From Paracoccaceae bacterium (GTDB lineage: Bacteria; Pseudomonadota; Alphaproteobacteria; Rhodobacterales; Rhodobacteraceae), in NCBI GenBank assembly GCA_019454225.1, contig CP075370.1:3157649-3221648 (forward strand): 64,000 nucleotides of DNA. The letters are read 5' to 3'. The notes under the pieces were generated by a model. That model was not told where the DNA came from. It worked only from the letters and a program-made list of their open reading frames with translations, and did no database searches. Below, one piece after another: positions 38,970 through 48,474 of this stretch (positions are counted from its first letter, which is position 1; each line of letters opens with the position of its first letter). A program made the translations under genes and the position numbers.

Positions 38970-40070
38970 ATGGCGGACAACGCGGTGATCACCCCCGGCA
39001 TGACGGCCGAGCCATGGCTGGCCATCCTTGCCCGGCGGTCCGAGGCGCTGGCGATCCCGCTCGGCGCGCTGCTGGTCGGCTTTGCGGCCTTCAGCCTGTT
39101 CCTGCTGACGCAGGGCAAGTCGCCCGCGCAGTTCTTCGGCTACGTCTGGCAGGGCGGCTTCGGCTCGGCCTTCTCGCTGCAGAACACGCTCAGCCGCACC
39201 GCGCCGCTGCTTCTGGCGGCGCTCTGCGTCGCCCTGCCCGCGCGGCTGGGTCTCGTGGTCATCGGCGGCGAGGGCGCCATCGCCCTCGGCGGTGTCGCGG
39301 CGGGCGCGCTTGCCCTGCCGCTGGCCGGAATGCCGCCCGCCATCGCCATGCCCGCCATGGCGCTGGCCGCCATGGCCGTCGGCGCCGTCTGGATCGGCGC
39401 GGCGGGCGCGCTGCGCCACTGGCGCGGGGTGAACGAGACAATTTCCAGCCTGCTGCTGGCCTACATCGCCCTCGCCCTGATGAACCATCTGGTCGAGGGC
39501 CCGCTGCGCGATCCCGCCAGCCTGAACAAGCCGTCCACCGCCCCCGTCCCCGAACCGCTGCGCGTCGGCAACCTGCCGGGCATGGACGTGCACTGGGGGC
39601 TGGTGCTGGGCATCCTCGCCTGCATCCTCTGCTGGGTGCTGATCGAGCGCACGACCTGGGGCTTTGCCGCGCGCATCGCCGGGGCGAACGTGCGGGCCGC
39701 GCAGGTCCAGGGGCTGCCCGTCGGGCGGCTGATCCTGGGCTTCACCGCGCTCGCCGGGGCCATGGCCGGGCTTGCGGGCTATTTCGAGGTGACGGCGGTC
39801 CATGGCGCGGCCAACGCCTCGCTGGCCTCGGGCTATGGCTACACCGGCATCCTCATCGCCTTCCTCGCCGTCCACAACCCGCTGGCGATCATACCGGTCG
39901 CCATCCTGCTGGCCGGCTTCGAGGCGTCCTCGGGCCTGATCCAGCGGCGCATGGATCTGCCGGATGCCACCGTGCTGGTGCTGCAGGGCTTCGTCTTCGT
40001 CTCGATCCTGCTGTCCGACACGCTGCACGGGCGCCTGCGCATCTTCGCCCCCGACCGCTGGAGACGGTGA
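38970..40070 (+). CDS. ABC transporter permease, BMP/nucleoside type (subunit 1)
   Basis: 366 residues with about nine to ten membrane segments. The family motif GGEGAIALGGVAAGALALPL and the coupling region TWGFAARIAGANVRAAQVQG place it with the YufP/BmpB-like permeases. It begins 16 bases after the binding-protein stop, and its stop touches the start of the second permease. The two permeases form a heterodimeric channel. Confidence 0.88.
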   Translation: MADNAVITPGMTAEPWLAILARRSEALAIPLGALLVGFAAFSLFLLTQGKSPAQFFGYVWQGGFGSAFSLQNTLSRTAPLLLAALCVALPARLGLVVIGGEGAIALGGVAAGALALPLAGMPPAIAMPAMALAAMAVGAVWIGAAGALRHWRGVNETISSLLLAYIALALMNHLVEGPLRDPASLNKPSTAPVPEPLRVGNLPGMDVHWGLVLGILACILCWVLIERTTWGFAARIAGANVRAAQVQGLPVGRLILGFTALAGAMAGLAGYFEVTAVHGAANASLASGYGYTGILIAFLAVHNPLAIIPVAILLAGFEASSGLIQRRMDLPDATVLVLQGFVFVSILLSDTLHGRLRIFAPDRWRR

Positions 40071-40993
40071 TGGACCAGGACCTTGGCCTCTGGGCGGTGC
40101 CCATCGCGATCCTCGGCGGCGCCATCCGCGTCTCGACCCCCTTCCTCTTCGTCTCGCTGGGCGAGGTGCTGACCGAACGCTCGGGGCGCATCAACCTCGG
40201 GCTCGAAGGCACGCTCGTCTTCGGTGCCATGGCGGGCTATGCGACGGCGGTGCTGACCGGTTCGCCCTGGGCGGGCGTCGCGGTGGCGGCGGCGGCGGGC
40301 GCGCTGTTCGGGCTGCTGCACGGGGTGATCTGTTCGCTGCCGCGCGTCAACGACATCGCCATCGGCATCGCGCTGATGCTGTTCGGCACCGGCCTCGCCT
40401 TCTACTTCGGCAAACCCTACGTCCAGCCGGTCGCGCCCGACCTGCCCGCGATCCCCTTCGGCTGGTGGTCCGACCTGCCGCAGCTGCGTGCCGCGCTGAA
40501 CGTCAACGTGCTGTTCCTGGTCGGCATCGTGCTGGCCGTCGCGATGGCCTGGATGTTCCGCTCGACCCGCATCGGCCTGATCCTGCGGGTGGTGGGTGAC
40601 AGCACGGATGCCGCCCGCGCCATGGGCCTGCGCCCTGCCGTCATCCGCACGGCGGCCACGGCGGCCGGGGGCGCCTTCGCCGGGGTGGGCGGCGCCTATC
40701 TGTCGCTCTACTACCCCGGCAGCTGGAACGAGGGGCTGTCGTCCGGCCAGGGGCTCATGGCGGTGGCGCTGGTGATCTTCGCCCGCTGGAATCCCGTCGC
40801 CTGCTTCTGGGCGGCGCTGCTGTTCGGCGGGGCCGGCGCGCTGGGCCCCGCGTTGCAGTCGGTCGGCGTCACCTCGGGCTACTACCTGTTCTACGCCGCC
40901 CCCTACGTCCTGACCCTGGGCGTGCTGATCGCCACATCCTCGACCACGCGGGCCATCTCGGGCGCGCCGGGCGAGCTTTCCATCACCAAGTGA
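40070..40993 (+). CDS. ABC transporter permease, BMP/nucleoside type (subunit 2)
   Basis: 307 residues, polytopic. Family blocks are [20 protein letters not shown] near the N-terminus and the coupling loop [20 protein letters not shown]; the end [10 protein letters not shown] is hydrophilic. Its start shares one base with the preceding stop (TGATG). It is the partner of the permease upstream and is followed seven bases later by the first hydrolase gene. Confidence 0.88.
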   Translation: MDQDLGLWAVPIAILGGAIRVSTPFLFVSLGEVLTERSGRINLGLEGTLVFGAMAGYATAVLTGSPWAGVAVAAAAGALFGLLHGVICSLPRVNDIAIGIALMLFGTGLAFYFGKPYVQPVAPDLPAIPFGWWSDLPQLRAALNVNVLFLVGIVLAVAMAWMFRSTRIGLILRVVGDSTDAARAMGLRPAVIRTAATAAGGAFAGVGGAYLSLYYPGSWNEGLSSGQGLMAVALVIFARWNPVACFWAALLFGGAGALGPALQSVGVTSGYYLFYAAPYVLTLGVLIATSSTTRAISGAPGELSITK

Positions 40994-41000
40994 GGCCGCG

Positions 41001-41678
41001 ATGACCACGGTATCCGCCACCCCCTACCCCTGGCCCTGGAACGGTGACCTGCGCCCCGCGAACACCGCGCTCGTGATCATCGACATGCAGACCGATTTCT
41101 GCGGCACCGGCGGATATGTCGACATGATGGGATATGACCTGTCGATGACGCAGGCCCCCATCGGCCCGATCAGCGCCGTCCTGGCCGCGATGCGCGCCCG
41201 GGGATACCACGTCATCCACACCCGCGAAGGCCACCGCCCCGACCTGTCCGACCTGCCGCCCAACAAGCGCTGGCGGTCGCAGCAGATCGGCGCGGGCATC
41301 GGCGACCCGGGGCCCTGCGGCAAGATCCTCGTGCGCGGCGAACCGGGGTGGGACATCATCCCCGAACTCTACCCCGAACCCGGCGAGGCGATCATCGACA
41401 AGCCCGGCAAGGGGTCCTTCTGTGCCACCGACCTGGAACTGATCCTGCGCACCCGCGGCATCGACAACCTGATCCTGACCGGCATCACCACCGATGTCTG
41501 CGTCAGCACCACGATGCGCGAGGCGAACGACCGCGGCTTCGAATGCCTGGTCCTGTCGGACTGCTGCGGCGCCACCGATGCGGGCAACCACGCGGCGGCA
41601 CTGAAGATGGTGACGATGCAGGGCGGCGTGTTCGGCGCCGTCAGCGACAGCGCCACCCTGATCGCGGCGCTGCCATGA
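41001..41678 (+). CDS. Isochorismatase-fold cysteine hydrolase, biuret/triuret hydrolase-like (paralogue 1)
   Basis: 225 residues. The catalytic triad of the family is Asp28 (VIIDMQTDF), Lys137 (DKPGKGSF) and Cys167 ([18 protein letters not shown]). The segment [18 protein letters not shown] and the late MQGG are shared with biuret hydrolase-type members. Biuret hydrolase makes allophanate, the substrate of the AtzF encoded 4 kb upstream. Triuret hydrolase and ureidoacrylate amidohydrolase are close relatives and cannot be excluded. It lies between permease and ATPase genes, starting 7 bases after the permease and overlapping the ATPase start. Confidence 0.8.
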   Translation: MTTVSATPYPWPWNGDLRPANTALVIIDMQTDFCGTGGYVDMMGYDLSMTQAPIGPISAVLAAMRARGYHVIHTREGHRPDLSDLPPNKRWRSQQIGAGIGDPGPCGKILVRGEPGWDIIPELYPEPGEAIIDKPGKGSFCATDLELILRTRGIDNLILTGITTDVCVSTTMREANDRGFECLVLSDCCGATDAGNHAAALKMVTMQGGVFGAVSDSATLIAALP

Positions 41679-43210
41679 CGCTGGTGCCCGAAACCTTTCC
41701 CGCGACCGGCGCGCTCGAGGTCGAGACGCTGGGAATGACCATGCGCTTCGGCGCCTTCACCGCGCTCGACGACGTGTCGATCAAGGTCGCGGCAGGCAGC
41801 CTGCACGCGCTTCTGGGCGAGAACGGCGCCGGCAAGTCCACGCTCGTCAAATGCATGATGGGCTTCTACCACGCCACCGCGGGGCAGATGCTTGTCGGCC
41901 ACCGCGAGGCGCATATCGCCGACCCGCGCGACGCCCATGCGATGGGCCTCGGCATGGTCTACCAGCACTTCACCCTGGTCCCCTCGCTGACCGTCGCCGA
42001 GAATCTGGTGATCAGCCGCAAGGACGCCCCCGCCGTGATCGACTGGCGCCGCGAACGCCGCGATCTTGCCGGGTTCATGGACGCGATGCCGTTCCGCGTG
42101 CCGCTGGATCAGCCCGTGGCGCGGCTGGCGGCGGGCGAGAAGCAGAAGCTCGAAATCCTGAAACAGCTCTACCTCGGCCGCCGGTTCCTGATCCTCGACG
42201 AACCGACCAGCGTCCTGACGCCGGACGAGGCGGACGAGGTTCTGGGCCATGTCCGGGGGCTGTGTGCCGCGGGCGACATCAGCGTGCTGATGATCACCCA
42301 CAAGTTCCGCGAGGTCACGGCCTTTGCCGATCACGTCTCGGTCCTGCGGCGCGGCAGGATGGTGGGCGAGGGGCGGGTGGCCGACCTGTCGCATGCCGAC
42401 ATGGCCGCGATGATGATCGGCGCCGAAAAGCCGCCCGCCGCCGTGGCCCGCCTCGGCCAGACCGGCGCCCCGGTGCTCGAGATGCGCGACGTCCGGGCGA
42501 CCGATCGTTCCGGCCTGAAGGAGATCGCCATCGACACGCTGACCGTCCGCGCGGGCGAGGTGGTCGGCATCGCGGGGATTTCGGGCAACGGGCAGATGGA
42601 GCTGATGGAAATCCTGACAGGCCAGCGCGCCCGCCACGGCGGCACCGTCACGGTCAAGGGCCGCCCCTATGCCGCCACGCGCGGCGAAAGCCAGGTGCTC
42701 GCCGTCCGCTACCTGCCGGAGGAACCGCTGCGCAACGCCTGCGCGGGCCGGATGTCGGTGGTCGAGAACATCGCCTTCCGCAGCTTCGACCGCGACGGCG
42801 GGCGCGAGCGGTTCTGGCTCGACGGCCCCGGCATGCGGCGCCGCGCGACCGACCTCATCGCCGCCTACAAGGTCCGGACCGCCTCGCCCGACGCCCCGAT
42901 CGCGGCCCTGTCGGGCGGCAATGTCCAGCGCGCCGTCCTCGCCCGCGAACTGACCGGCGAGGTCGAGCTGCTGGTCATCTCGAACCCCTGCTTCGGCCTC
43001 GATTTCACCGCCGTCGCCGAAATCCGCGCCCGCATCCTCGCCGCCCGCAACGCCGGAACCGCCGTCCTGCTGATGAGCGAGGACCTGGACGAGGTGATGG
43101 AGCTTTCCGACCGCATCCTCGTGATCTCCGAGGGGCGCATCGCCTATGAAACCCCGGCCGAAGGCGCCAGCATCGCCGCCATCGGCCATCACATGGGGGG
43201 GCACGCCTGA
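41675..43210 (+). CDS. ABC transporter dual ATPase, BMP/nucleoside type
   Basis: 511 residues with two ATPase halves. Half 1: Walker [21 protein letters not shown], signature-like [16 protein letters not shown], Walker [14 protein letters not shown] and MITHKFREV. Half 2: degenerate Walker [18 protein letters not shown], signature [18 protein letters not shown] and Walker B-like [13 protein letters not shown]. This degenerate second half is normal for the YufO-type family. It overlaps both flanking hydrolase genes (ATGA before, shared base after), so transporter and hydrolases are made together. Confidence 0.9.
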   Translation: MTLVPETFPATGALEVETLGMTMRFGAFTALDDVSIKVAAGSLHALLGENGAGKSTLVKCMMGFYHATAGQMLVGHREAHIADPRDAHAMGLGMVYQHFTLVPSLTVAENLVISRKDAPAVIDWRRERRDLAGFMDAMPFRVPLDQPVARLAAGEKQKLEILKQLYLGRRFLILDEPTSVLTPDEADEVLGHVRGLCAAGDISVLMITHKFREVTAFADHVSVLRRGRMVGEGRVADLSHADMAAMMIGAEKPPAAVARLGQTGAPVLEMRDVRATDRSGLKEIAIDTLTVRAGEVVGIAGISGNGQMELMEILTGQRARHGGTVTVKGRPYAATRGESQVLAVRYLPEEPLRNACAGRMSVVENIAFRSFDRDGGRERFWLDGPGMRRRATDLIAAYKVRTASPDAPIAALSGGNVQRAVLARELTGEVELLVISNPCFGLDFTAVAEIRARILAARNAGTAVLLMSEDLDEVMELSDRILVISEGRIAYETPAEGASIAAIGHHMGGHA

Positions 43211-43875
43211 TGCCGGTGATCGCCGCCGATCCCTTCGGTTTCGCCTTCGAACCCGCCACCACCGCGCTGATCGTCATCGACATGCAGCGCGACTTCCTCG
43301 AACCCGGCGGCTTCGGCGCCGCGCTCGGCAACGATGTGTCGCTGCTGCGCGCGATCATCCCCGCCACCGCGCGGCTGATCGCCGGATGCCGCACCGCCGG
43401 GGTGCCGGTGATCCACACCCGCGAATGCCACCGCCCCGACCTGTCCGACCTGCCGCCCTCGAAGCGCGACCGGGGCAGCCCCGCCCTGCGCATCGGCGAT
43501 GCCGGGCCGATGGGCCGCATCCTGATCGCGGGCGAACCCGGCGCCGCGATCATCCCCGAACTCGCGCCCCTGCGCACCGAGACGGTGATCGACAAGCCCG
43601 GCAAGGGCGCCTTCCACGCCACGCCGCTCGCGGCCGAACTGGCCCGGCGCGGCACCCGGTCGCTGATCCTCGCCGGCGTCACCACCGAGGTCTGCGTCCA
43701 GACCACGATGCGCGAGGCGAACGACCGCGGCTTCGACTGCCTGCTGGCCGAGGATGCGACCGAAAGCTATTTCCCCGAATTCAAGGCCGCCACGCTGCGC
43801 ATGATCCGGGCGCAGGGCGCCATCGTCGGCTGGACGGCGCCGGTCGATGCGGTGCTGGGGGCGCTGGGTGTCTGA
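43210..43875 (+). CDS. Isochorismatase-fold cysteine hydrolase, biuret/triuret hydrolase-like (paralogue 2)
   Basis: 221 residues, a clear paralogue of the gene at 41001. The triad is Asp24 (IVIDMQRDF), Lys132 (DKPGKGAF) and Cys162 ([18 protein letters not shown]), and it shares the block [18 protein letters not shown]. Differences around the N-terminal loop ([14 protein letters not shown] against [14 protein letters not shown]) and near the C-terminus suggest a different but related substrate. A triuret hydrolase plus biuret hydrolase pair would fit. The start shares a base with the ATPase stop. Confidence 0.8.
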   Translation: MPVIAADPFGFAFEPATTALIVIDMQRDFLEPGGFGAALGNDVSLLRAIIPATARLIAGCRTAGVPVIHTRECHRPDLSDLPPSKRDRGSPALRIGDAGPMGRILIAGEPGAAIIPELAPLRTETVIDKPGKGAFHATPLAAELARRGTRSLILAGVTTEVCVQTTMREANDRGFDCLLAEDATESYFPEFKAATLRMIRAQGAIVGWTAPVDAVLGALGV

Positions 43876-44203
43876 TCCGCTGTGCCTTCCGGCGCTGCTG
43901 GCGGGCGGCTGGCGCGACGCGGTGTTCGGCCCCTTCCGCGAGGGGGTCGAGATCAGCATGATCCTGCCGGGCGAACCCGCCGTCGCCCTGCTGCGCTATG
44001 CCCCCGGCGCGGGCGTGCCGCGCCACCGCCACCGCGGCCTCGAAACCATCCTGGTGCTCGAAGGCGTGCAGAGCGACGACCACGGCGACTATCCCGCCGG
44101 CGCCCTGGTCCTGAACCCCGAGGGCACCGAGCACCGCGTCTGGTCGGCGGGCGGCTGCGTCGTGCTGATCCAGTGGAACCGCCCGGTGGAATTCATCGCC
44201 TGA
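43868..44203 (+). CDS. Small cupin-domain protein
   Basis: 111 residues from GTG at 43868, overlapping the hydrolase stop by eight bases (an ATG at 43847 is possible). The cupin motifs are [21 protein letters not shown] (His ligands) and [20 protein letters not shown]. It belongs to the ChrR-like anti-sigma/cupin group by its motif pattern. In this operon it may be a metal-dependent isomerase, deaminase helper or sensor; nothing in the sequence decides. It is the last gene of the LysR-linked operon. Confidence 0.78.
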   Translation: MSDPLCLPALLAGGWRDAVFGPFREGVEISMILPGEPAVALLRYAPGAGVPRHRHRGLETILVLEGVQSDDHGDYPAGALVLNPEGTEHRVWSAGGCVVLIQWNRPVEFIA

Positions 44204-44295
44204 CCCCGCCCGCGGTTGCCGCGCTCCGCGACCGCCGTTAACCTGCCCTGAACCGGGGGGCGGCAGGCTCGCGCCGGGCCTTGGGCGGGGCGGGC

Positions 44296-44340
44296 ATGGC
44301 GAACCATCTCTTTTACGGCGACAACCCGACCGTACTGCGC
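44296..44340 (+). pseudogene. Start of a site-specific DNA methyltransferase gene, cut off
   Basis: From the ATG at 44296 the frame reads MANHLFYGDNPTVLR, the normal beginning of adenine/cytosine DNA methylases of the FYGDNLxVLR type. Similarity stops at about 44340, where the reading becomes basic nonsense and ends at a stop some 30 bases later. The matching C-terminal end of such an enzyme occurs at 45736-46023 in the same orientation. The two pieces therefore look like the edges of one gene whose middle was lost. Confidence 0.6.
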
Positions 44341-44612
44341 TCACAACGGCAAGTTCGGCATAGACGAAGAGCATGATGTTCGGCCGCCCGGATAAGGCCG
44401 ACATCTTGGCCTGCCTTAACGTGATGGAAACCCAGCCTGTTGTACGTCACCGGTAACTTCAGCCGACCGGCAACGGCAATATGCGCTGTCAACGCACTGC
44501 AAGTCGCTACCTCGTGATTCTGCTGGGCAAGAGTCATAGATGAAGTACGAAGCCATGCCGCAGGAGATGCCTTGACACATTAGGGTCAACATCTGACAGA
44601 ATTTGTGCGACA
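44341..44612. other. Left arm of the low-GC island, no supported gene
   Basis: Base composition drops here relative to flanking DNA. A 74-codon frame on the minus strand (44313-44537) has no ribosome site or family-like sequence and crosses the methylase breakpoint, so I do not call it. TTGACA at 44572-44577 with CAGAAT at 44597-44602 (19-base gap; ACAGAA gives 18) could be the promoter for the next gene. Confidence 0.45.
44572..44602 (+). promoter_or_regulatory. Candidate promoter of the island genes
   Basis: A consensus -35 TTGACA (44572-44577) is followed 18-19 bases later by ACAGAA/CAGAAT. The predicted start of transcription lies about 25 bases before the ATG at 44634. The -35 is better than most in this GC-rich window, in keeping with foreign DNA. 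Confidence 0.4.
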
Positions 44613-44633
44613 GTGCACCGTGTGGACTCAAAA

Positions 44634-45242
44634 ATGCCCGAATCTGATGGTTTGTTCATCCCCGGAGACCTCGACGAACTATATGGCCTGCCGCGAAGTG
44701 CGGAGTCCACCAATGACTGGGAGACTGGGCACGAACCCTTGTCCCTTTGTTTCTTCGACGCGGGTGTAGGAAAGGCCATGGCGGAATTTCGCGAACTCGC
44801 GCTAGCCCAACCATTCAGAGCTGCTGCCCAGACACTCAACTTTATTTGGGGGATGGGTGAGGATGGGAAAATAAGAATTGCGATTGAAGAGATCGCGCAG
44901 ATCAACGAAAGACCAGTACCGCGCGGAATTCCAATCAGACGCGGCATGGATCCAATGCTTTCCTCTGAAAAGAAACTTGGGCATCCGTGTATTGTCGCGC
45001 ACGGTACAGCCAGAATTGCTGGCGAACTGTATCTTGATGAATCTACCGACGTCGAGAATGAACTCGCATGGACTCTTAATGCCCGATCCGGTAGGTTTCA
45101 TGGCTCGGAGGATCGGAGGCCTAAGATTGAGCAGATCAGAAATGTCGCTCGCATTTTTGCTCGGAACATGAATTGTCGGATTTCGCTTGATTTGATTGAT
45201 GACATGAGATCCCCTTTGCCTAACGGGAACGCTGCACGATGA
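44634..45242 (+). CDS. Hypothetical protein of the low-GC island (first gene)
   Basis: 202 residues from the ATG at 44634; a GTG at 44613 would add seven residues. It begins MPESDGLFIPGDLDELYGLP and has no signal peptide, membrane segment or recognised motif. It looks globular, with an acidic N-terminal half and a basic segment late (GSEDRRPKIEQIRNVARIFA). Codon use is AT-richer than in all neighbours, which suggests acquisition. It overlaps the next gene by four bases (ATGA), so the two proteins probably act together. I do not recognise the family. Confidence 0.65.
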   Translation: MPESDGLFIPGDLDELYGLPRSAESTNDWETGHEPLSLCFFDAGVGKAMAEFRELALAQPFRAAAQTLNFIWGMGEDGKIRIAIEEIAQINERPVPRGIPIRRGMDPMLSSEKKLGHPCIVAHGTARIAGELYLDESTDVENELAWTLNARSGRFHGSEDRRPKIEQIRNVARIFARNMNCRISLDLIDDMRSPLPNGNAAR

Positions 45243-45670
45243 CTGGCAACGATGACTTCAGTGAACCCGACCTCAGCAGACTCGTTGATCGTTTCGTTAT
45301 GTTCAAGAAATCTGACAGAATATTTCTTTATACGCTGTCAAAGAACGATTCCAAGGCCGTCAATACGGCTTGCCGCCAGTTCTTGAGGAAAATGGCTGCG
45401 CTCAACTATGTTGAACAATATCGAATTGAATCAGTCGGTGAGTGGATCGGCATAAACATAGATACAATCTCTAAGGGACTTGTTCGCTTCTCAGAAAGAA
45501 TGATTAGCGAAGGCGGAAATAGGACATCTGGCGCGAGTACTCGCCCTTGGAAGAACCCGGATGTATTCAGGTACTTTGTGGCAGGAGTGGTTCGTGGGCG
45601 CTCTATAGCAAAAAATTTTCCTGCTAACAACGAAAGCACAATTCGTTTTGAAGTGGTGTCGCCTGAATAG
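45239..45670 (+). CDS. Hypothetical protein of the low-GC island (second gene)
   Basis: 143 residues beginning MTGNDDFSEPDLSRLVDRFV. It is basic in the first half (FKKSDRIFLYTLSKNDSKAV) and has no membrane segment or recognised catalytic motif. The four-base overlap with the gene upstream and the shared low GC indicate a two-gene unit. A toxin-antitoxin or defence pair is possible from context inside a ruined methylase gene, but nothing in the sequence shows it. Confidence 0.65.
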   Translation: MTGNDDFSEPDLSRLVDRFVMFKKSDRIFLYTLSKNDSKAVNTACRQFLRKMAALNYVEQYRIESVGEWIGINIDTISKGLVRFSERMISEGGNRTSGASTRPWKNPDVFRYFVAGVVRGRSIAKNFPANNESTIRFEVVSPE

Positions 45671-45735
45671 AGCAGACAATCTGGGCGCCGACGTCAGGAG
45701 ATTTGCAGCGTCAACAATTTGCGCAGCAACCTCGC

Positions 45736-46023
45736 GTCAGCATGATCCGCGACCTGAAAGGCGTGATCGAACGCGAACGCGCGGGGGTCGGCGTGTTCCT
45801 GACCCTCACCGAACCCACCAAACCCATGATAACCGAGGCCGCATCGGCGGGCCTGCACGAAGAACCCGGCTTCGCCCCCGTCCCCCGGTTGCAGATCGTC
45901 ACCGTCGAACAGGCGATGGCCCTGCGCGAACGCGCGGTGCAGCTTCCCGCCCGCCGCGACGACGCCTTCAGGCGCGCCGCGCGCGAGGAAACCCGGGGGG
46001 CACAGGGCAGCCTCGACCTCTGA
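45736..46023 (+). pseudogene. End of a site-specific DNA methyltransferase gene, cut off
   Basis: The frame carries VSMIRDLKGVIERERAGVGV, FLTLTEPTKPMITEAASAGL and PVPRLQIVTVEQAM. These are the conserved C-terminal nuclease-like (Mrr-type) end of long DNA methylases that begin with FYGDNL-type sequence. GC content is back to the host level. An ATG at 45742 is internal to the homologous region, so the remnant is probably not a gene of its own. Together with 44296-44340 it marks the edges of a former modification gene. Confidence 0.6.
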
Positions 46024-46042
46024 CCGGACGGCGCGGCAATCC

Positions 46043-46114
46043 CTAACAAAGGATGAATCCCGAAGGGTCAAGCCGTTGATATCATTGGCCCGGGAAAATG
46101 TCCCATCGTGGGAC
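46043..46114 (-). repeat. Dispersed intergenic element, copy 2: palindrome plus promoter-like boxes
   Basis: Read on the minus strand: palindrome GTCCCA-CGA-TGGGAC (46114-46100), 19 bases, ATCAACGGCTTGACC, 15 bases, TTTGTTAG. TTGACC (46071-46066) and TGTTAG (46048-46043) are 17 bases apart. Order and both spacers are identical to copy 1 at 1456-1530, though the spacer sequences differ. It starts six bases after the gatB stop, between convergent genes, just as copy 1 does. Confidence 0.6.
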
Positions 46115-46119
46115 GCCCC

Positions 46120-47631
46120 TCACAGCCCCAGCTTGGCCGCCACCATCCGGTTCACCACCGCCGGGTCGGCCTTGCCCCCCGTGGCCTTCAGGACCTGCCC
46201 GGTGAACCACCCCGCCAGCTTGGCATTCACCCGCGCCTTCTCGACCTGCGCCGGGTTCGCCGCGATCAGGTCGTCCAGCGCCCGTTCGATCGCGCCGGTG
46301 TCGGTCACGGCCTTCATGCCCCGGGCGGCGGCGATCTCGGCCGGATCGCCGCCCTCGGTCCACAGGATCTCGAACAGGTCCTTGGCCATCTTGCCGGTGA
46401 TCTCGCCCGAAACCAGCAGGTCCAGCAGGCCGCCCAGCTGCGCCGCCGACAGCGGGCTGTCCTCGATGCCCAGGCCCTGCCGGTTCAGCCGCCCGAACAG
46501 CTCGTTGATCACCCAGTTCGCCGCCAGCTTGCCGTCGCGCCCCGCCGCCACCGCCTCGAAATAGGCGGCCGTGTCCAGCTCCGCCGTCAGCACCCCGGCG
46601 TCATAGTCGGTCAGCCCGTAATCCGCCATGTAGCGCGCCCGCCGCGCGTCGGGCAGTTCCGGCATGGTGGCCGCGATGTGGTCCACCCAGTCCTGCCCGA
46701 TCTCCAGCGGCAGGAGGTCGGGACAGGGGAAATAGCGGTAGTCATGCGCCTCTTCCTTCGACCGCATCGACCGCGTCTCGTTGCGGTCGGGATCGTAGAG
46801 CCGGGTTTCCTGCGTGACGCTGCCGCCATCCTCGATGATCGCGATCTGCCGCCGCGCCTCGTACTCGATGGCCTGCTGGATGAACCGCATCGAGTTCATG
46901 TTCTTGATCTCGCAGCGCGTGCCGAGATGGGCGAAGTCCTGCGTCGCCTGGTACTTCTCGTATTGCCCGGGCCGGCAGACCGACACGTTCACGTCCGCCC
47001 GCAGGTTGCCGTTCTGCATGTTGCCGTCGCAGGTGCCGAGATAGCGCAGGATCTGGCGCAGCTTGGCCACATAGGACGCCGCCTCCTCGGGACCCCGGAT
47101 GTCGGGGCGGCTGACGATCTCCATCAGCGCCACGCCGGTGCGGTTGAAATCGACGAAGGACATCGCCGGGTCCATGTCGTGGATCGACTTGCCCGCATCC
47201 TGTTCCAGATGGATGCGCTCGATCCGCACCCGGCGGGCCACGCCCGCCCCCAGCCAGACCGTCACCTCGCCCTCGCCCACGATGGGATGGTAGAGCTGGC
47301 TGATCTGATACCCCTGTGGCAGGTCGGGATAGAAATAGTTCTTGCGGTCGAAGGCCGAGCGCAGGTTGATCGCGGCCTTCAGCCCGAGCCCGGTGCGCAC
47401 CGCCTGTTCGATGCAGAACTCGTTGATGACCGGCAGCATCCCCGGCATCGCGGCATCGACAAAGGCCACGTTCGCGTTGGGTTCGGCGCCGAACGCGGTC
47501 GAGGCGCCCGAGAACAGCTTGGCGTTCGAGGCGACCTGGGCGTGGATCTCCATGCCGATCACCAGTTCCCAGTCGCCGGTGGCCCCGGCGATGACCTTGG
47601 GTTTCGGGGTCTCGAAGGTGAGGTCGAGCAT
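46120..47631 (-). CDS. gatB: Aspartyl/glutamyl-tRNA(Asn/Gln) amidotransferase subunit B
   Basis: 503 residues. It is the kinase-like subunit of GatCAB, which amidates mischarged Glu-tRNA(Gln) and Asp-tRNA(Asn). Blocks include [78 protein letters not shown], and the C-terminal YqeY-type tail ([11 protein letters not shown]). The start is the ATG at 47631; the longer frame beyond it is an overlap shadow. gatA and gatC are not in the window. Confidence 0.96.
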   Translation of the reverse strand: MLDLTFETPKPKVIAGATGDWELVIGMEIHAQVASNAKLFSGASTAFGAEPNANVAFVDAAMPGMLPVINEFCIEQAVRTGLGLKAAINLRSAFDRKNYFYPDLPQGYQISQLYHPIVGEGEVTVWLGAGVARRVRIERIHLEQDAGKSIHDMDPAMSFVDFNRTGVALMEIVSRPDIRGPEEAASYVAKLRQILRYLGTCDGNMQNGNLRADVNVSVCRPGQYEKYQATQDFAHLGTRCEIKNMNSMRFIQQAIEYEARRQIAIIEDGGSVTQETRLYDPDRNETRSMRSKEEAHDYRYFPCPDLLPLEIGQDWVDHIAATMPELPDARRARYMADYGLTDYDAGVLTAELDTAAYFEAVAAGRDGKLAANWVINELFGRLNRQGLGIEDSPLSAAQLGGLLDLLVSGEITGKMAKDLFEILWTEGGDPAEIAAARGMKAVTDTGAIERALDDLIAANPAQVEKARVNAKLAGWFTGQVLKATGGKADPAVVNRMVAAKLGL

Positions 47632-47810
47632 CGGCAACTCCGGATTTTCACCCGTGTTTAGGCAAGGGGGCGCGCAGGGGCAAGGGCGGGGGCGGCGGAA
47701 AGGCGCCCATGCGCGCCCCCTGCGACCGCACGCGGGTTGCATGCGGTGCATGGCCCCGCGCAGGAACGCCGTGCCGCACAGACGGGTGCGGTGCAACCGA
47801 TGACGGATGG

Positions 47811-48404
47811 ATGACCCGCCGACCTTTCCTTGCCACGATGCTGGCCCTTGTGCTGTCGGGCTGCCTTGCGGCCCCCGATGCCGGAATGATGCAGTTCCGC
47901 CCCGCGATGCGCTGGGATCACCGCGATGAGGCGACCGACTGGACCGCGCGCACGCTGATGGCCGTGGCAGAAGAGGACGACGCGCTTGCGATGCGCGTTC
48001 CCCATGACATCGAAACCTGGTGCCCCGGCTATTCCAGTGCCAGCCTTCCGGAACGCCGCGCCTTCTGGGTGGCGATGCTGTCGGCGCTGGCCAAGCACGA
48101 AAGCACCTGGAACCCGCGCGCCAGCGGCGGCGGCGGGCGCTGGATCGGGCTGACGCAGATCGCACCGTCGACGGCGCGGCTTTACCGCTGCGAGGCGCGC
48201 ACCCCGGCGGCGCTGAAGGATGGCACGGCGAACCTGGAATGCGCGGTCGAGATCATGGCCGACAAGGTGGCCAAGGACGGCCATGTGGCGGGTCCGCGCG
48301 GCACCCTGGGGCTGGGGCGCGACTGGGCGCCGTTCCGCAAGGCATCCAAGCGCAGCGACATGGCCGCCTGGGTCAGCCAGCAGAGCTATTGCAAGGCCTC
48401 GTGA
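47811..48404 (+). CDS. Lytic-transglycosylase-like (SLT-fold) lipoprotein
   Basis: 197 residues with a lipoprotein signal peptide: [20 protein letters not shown], lipobox LSGC with Cys18. After the lipid anchor, [20 protein letters not shown] and [19 protein letters not shown] match the goose-lysozyme/SLT layout, with the catalytic Glu in KHEST and the downstream G-L-T-Q-I-A-P. It is likely a periplasmic murein-active or murein-binding protein. The chain is short, so it may act on a restricted substrate. It stands alone before psuK. Confidence 0.78.
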   Translation: MTRRPFLATMLALVLSGCLAAPDAGMMQFRPAMRWDHRDEATDWTARTLMAVAEEDDALAMRVPHDIETWCPGYSSASLPERRAFWVAMLSALAKHESTWNPRASGGGGRWIGLTQIAPSTARLYRCEARTPAALKDGTANLECAVEIMADKVAKDGHVAGPRGTLGLGRDWAPFRKASKRSDMAAWVSQQSYCKAS

Positions 48405-48474
48405 CGGCGGCCTGACGGCCATCGCGGCGACAGGACGGCTTGCAGCGGAGGCGCGGCCTTGCCATGACGGAGGC

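Noticed and set aside
44313-44537. 74-codon frame on the minus strand at the left edge of the low-GC island
   Set aside because: It crosses the methylase breakpoint, has no ribosome site and no recognisable family. It may be a relic but cannot be supported.
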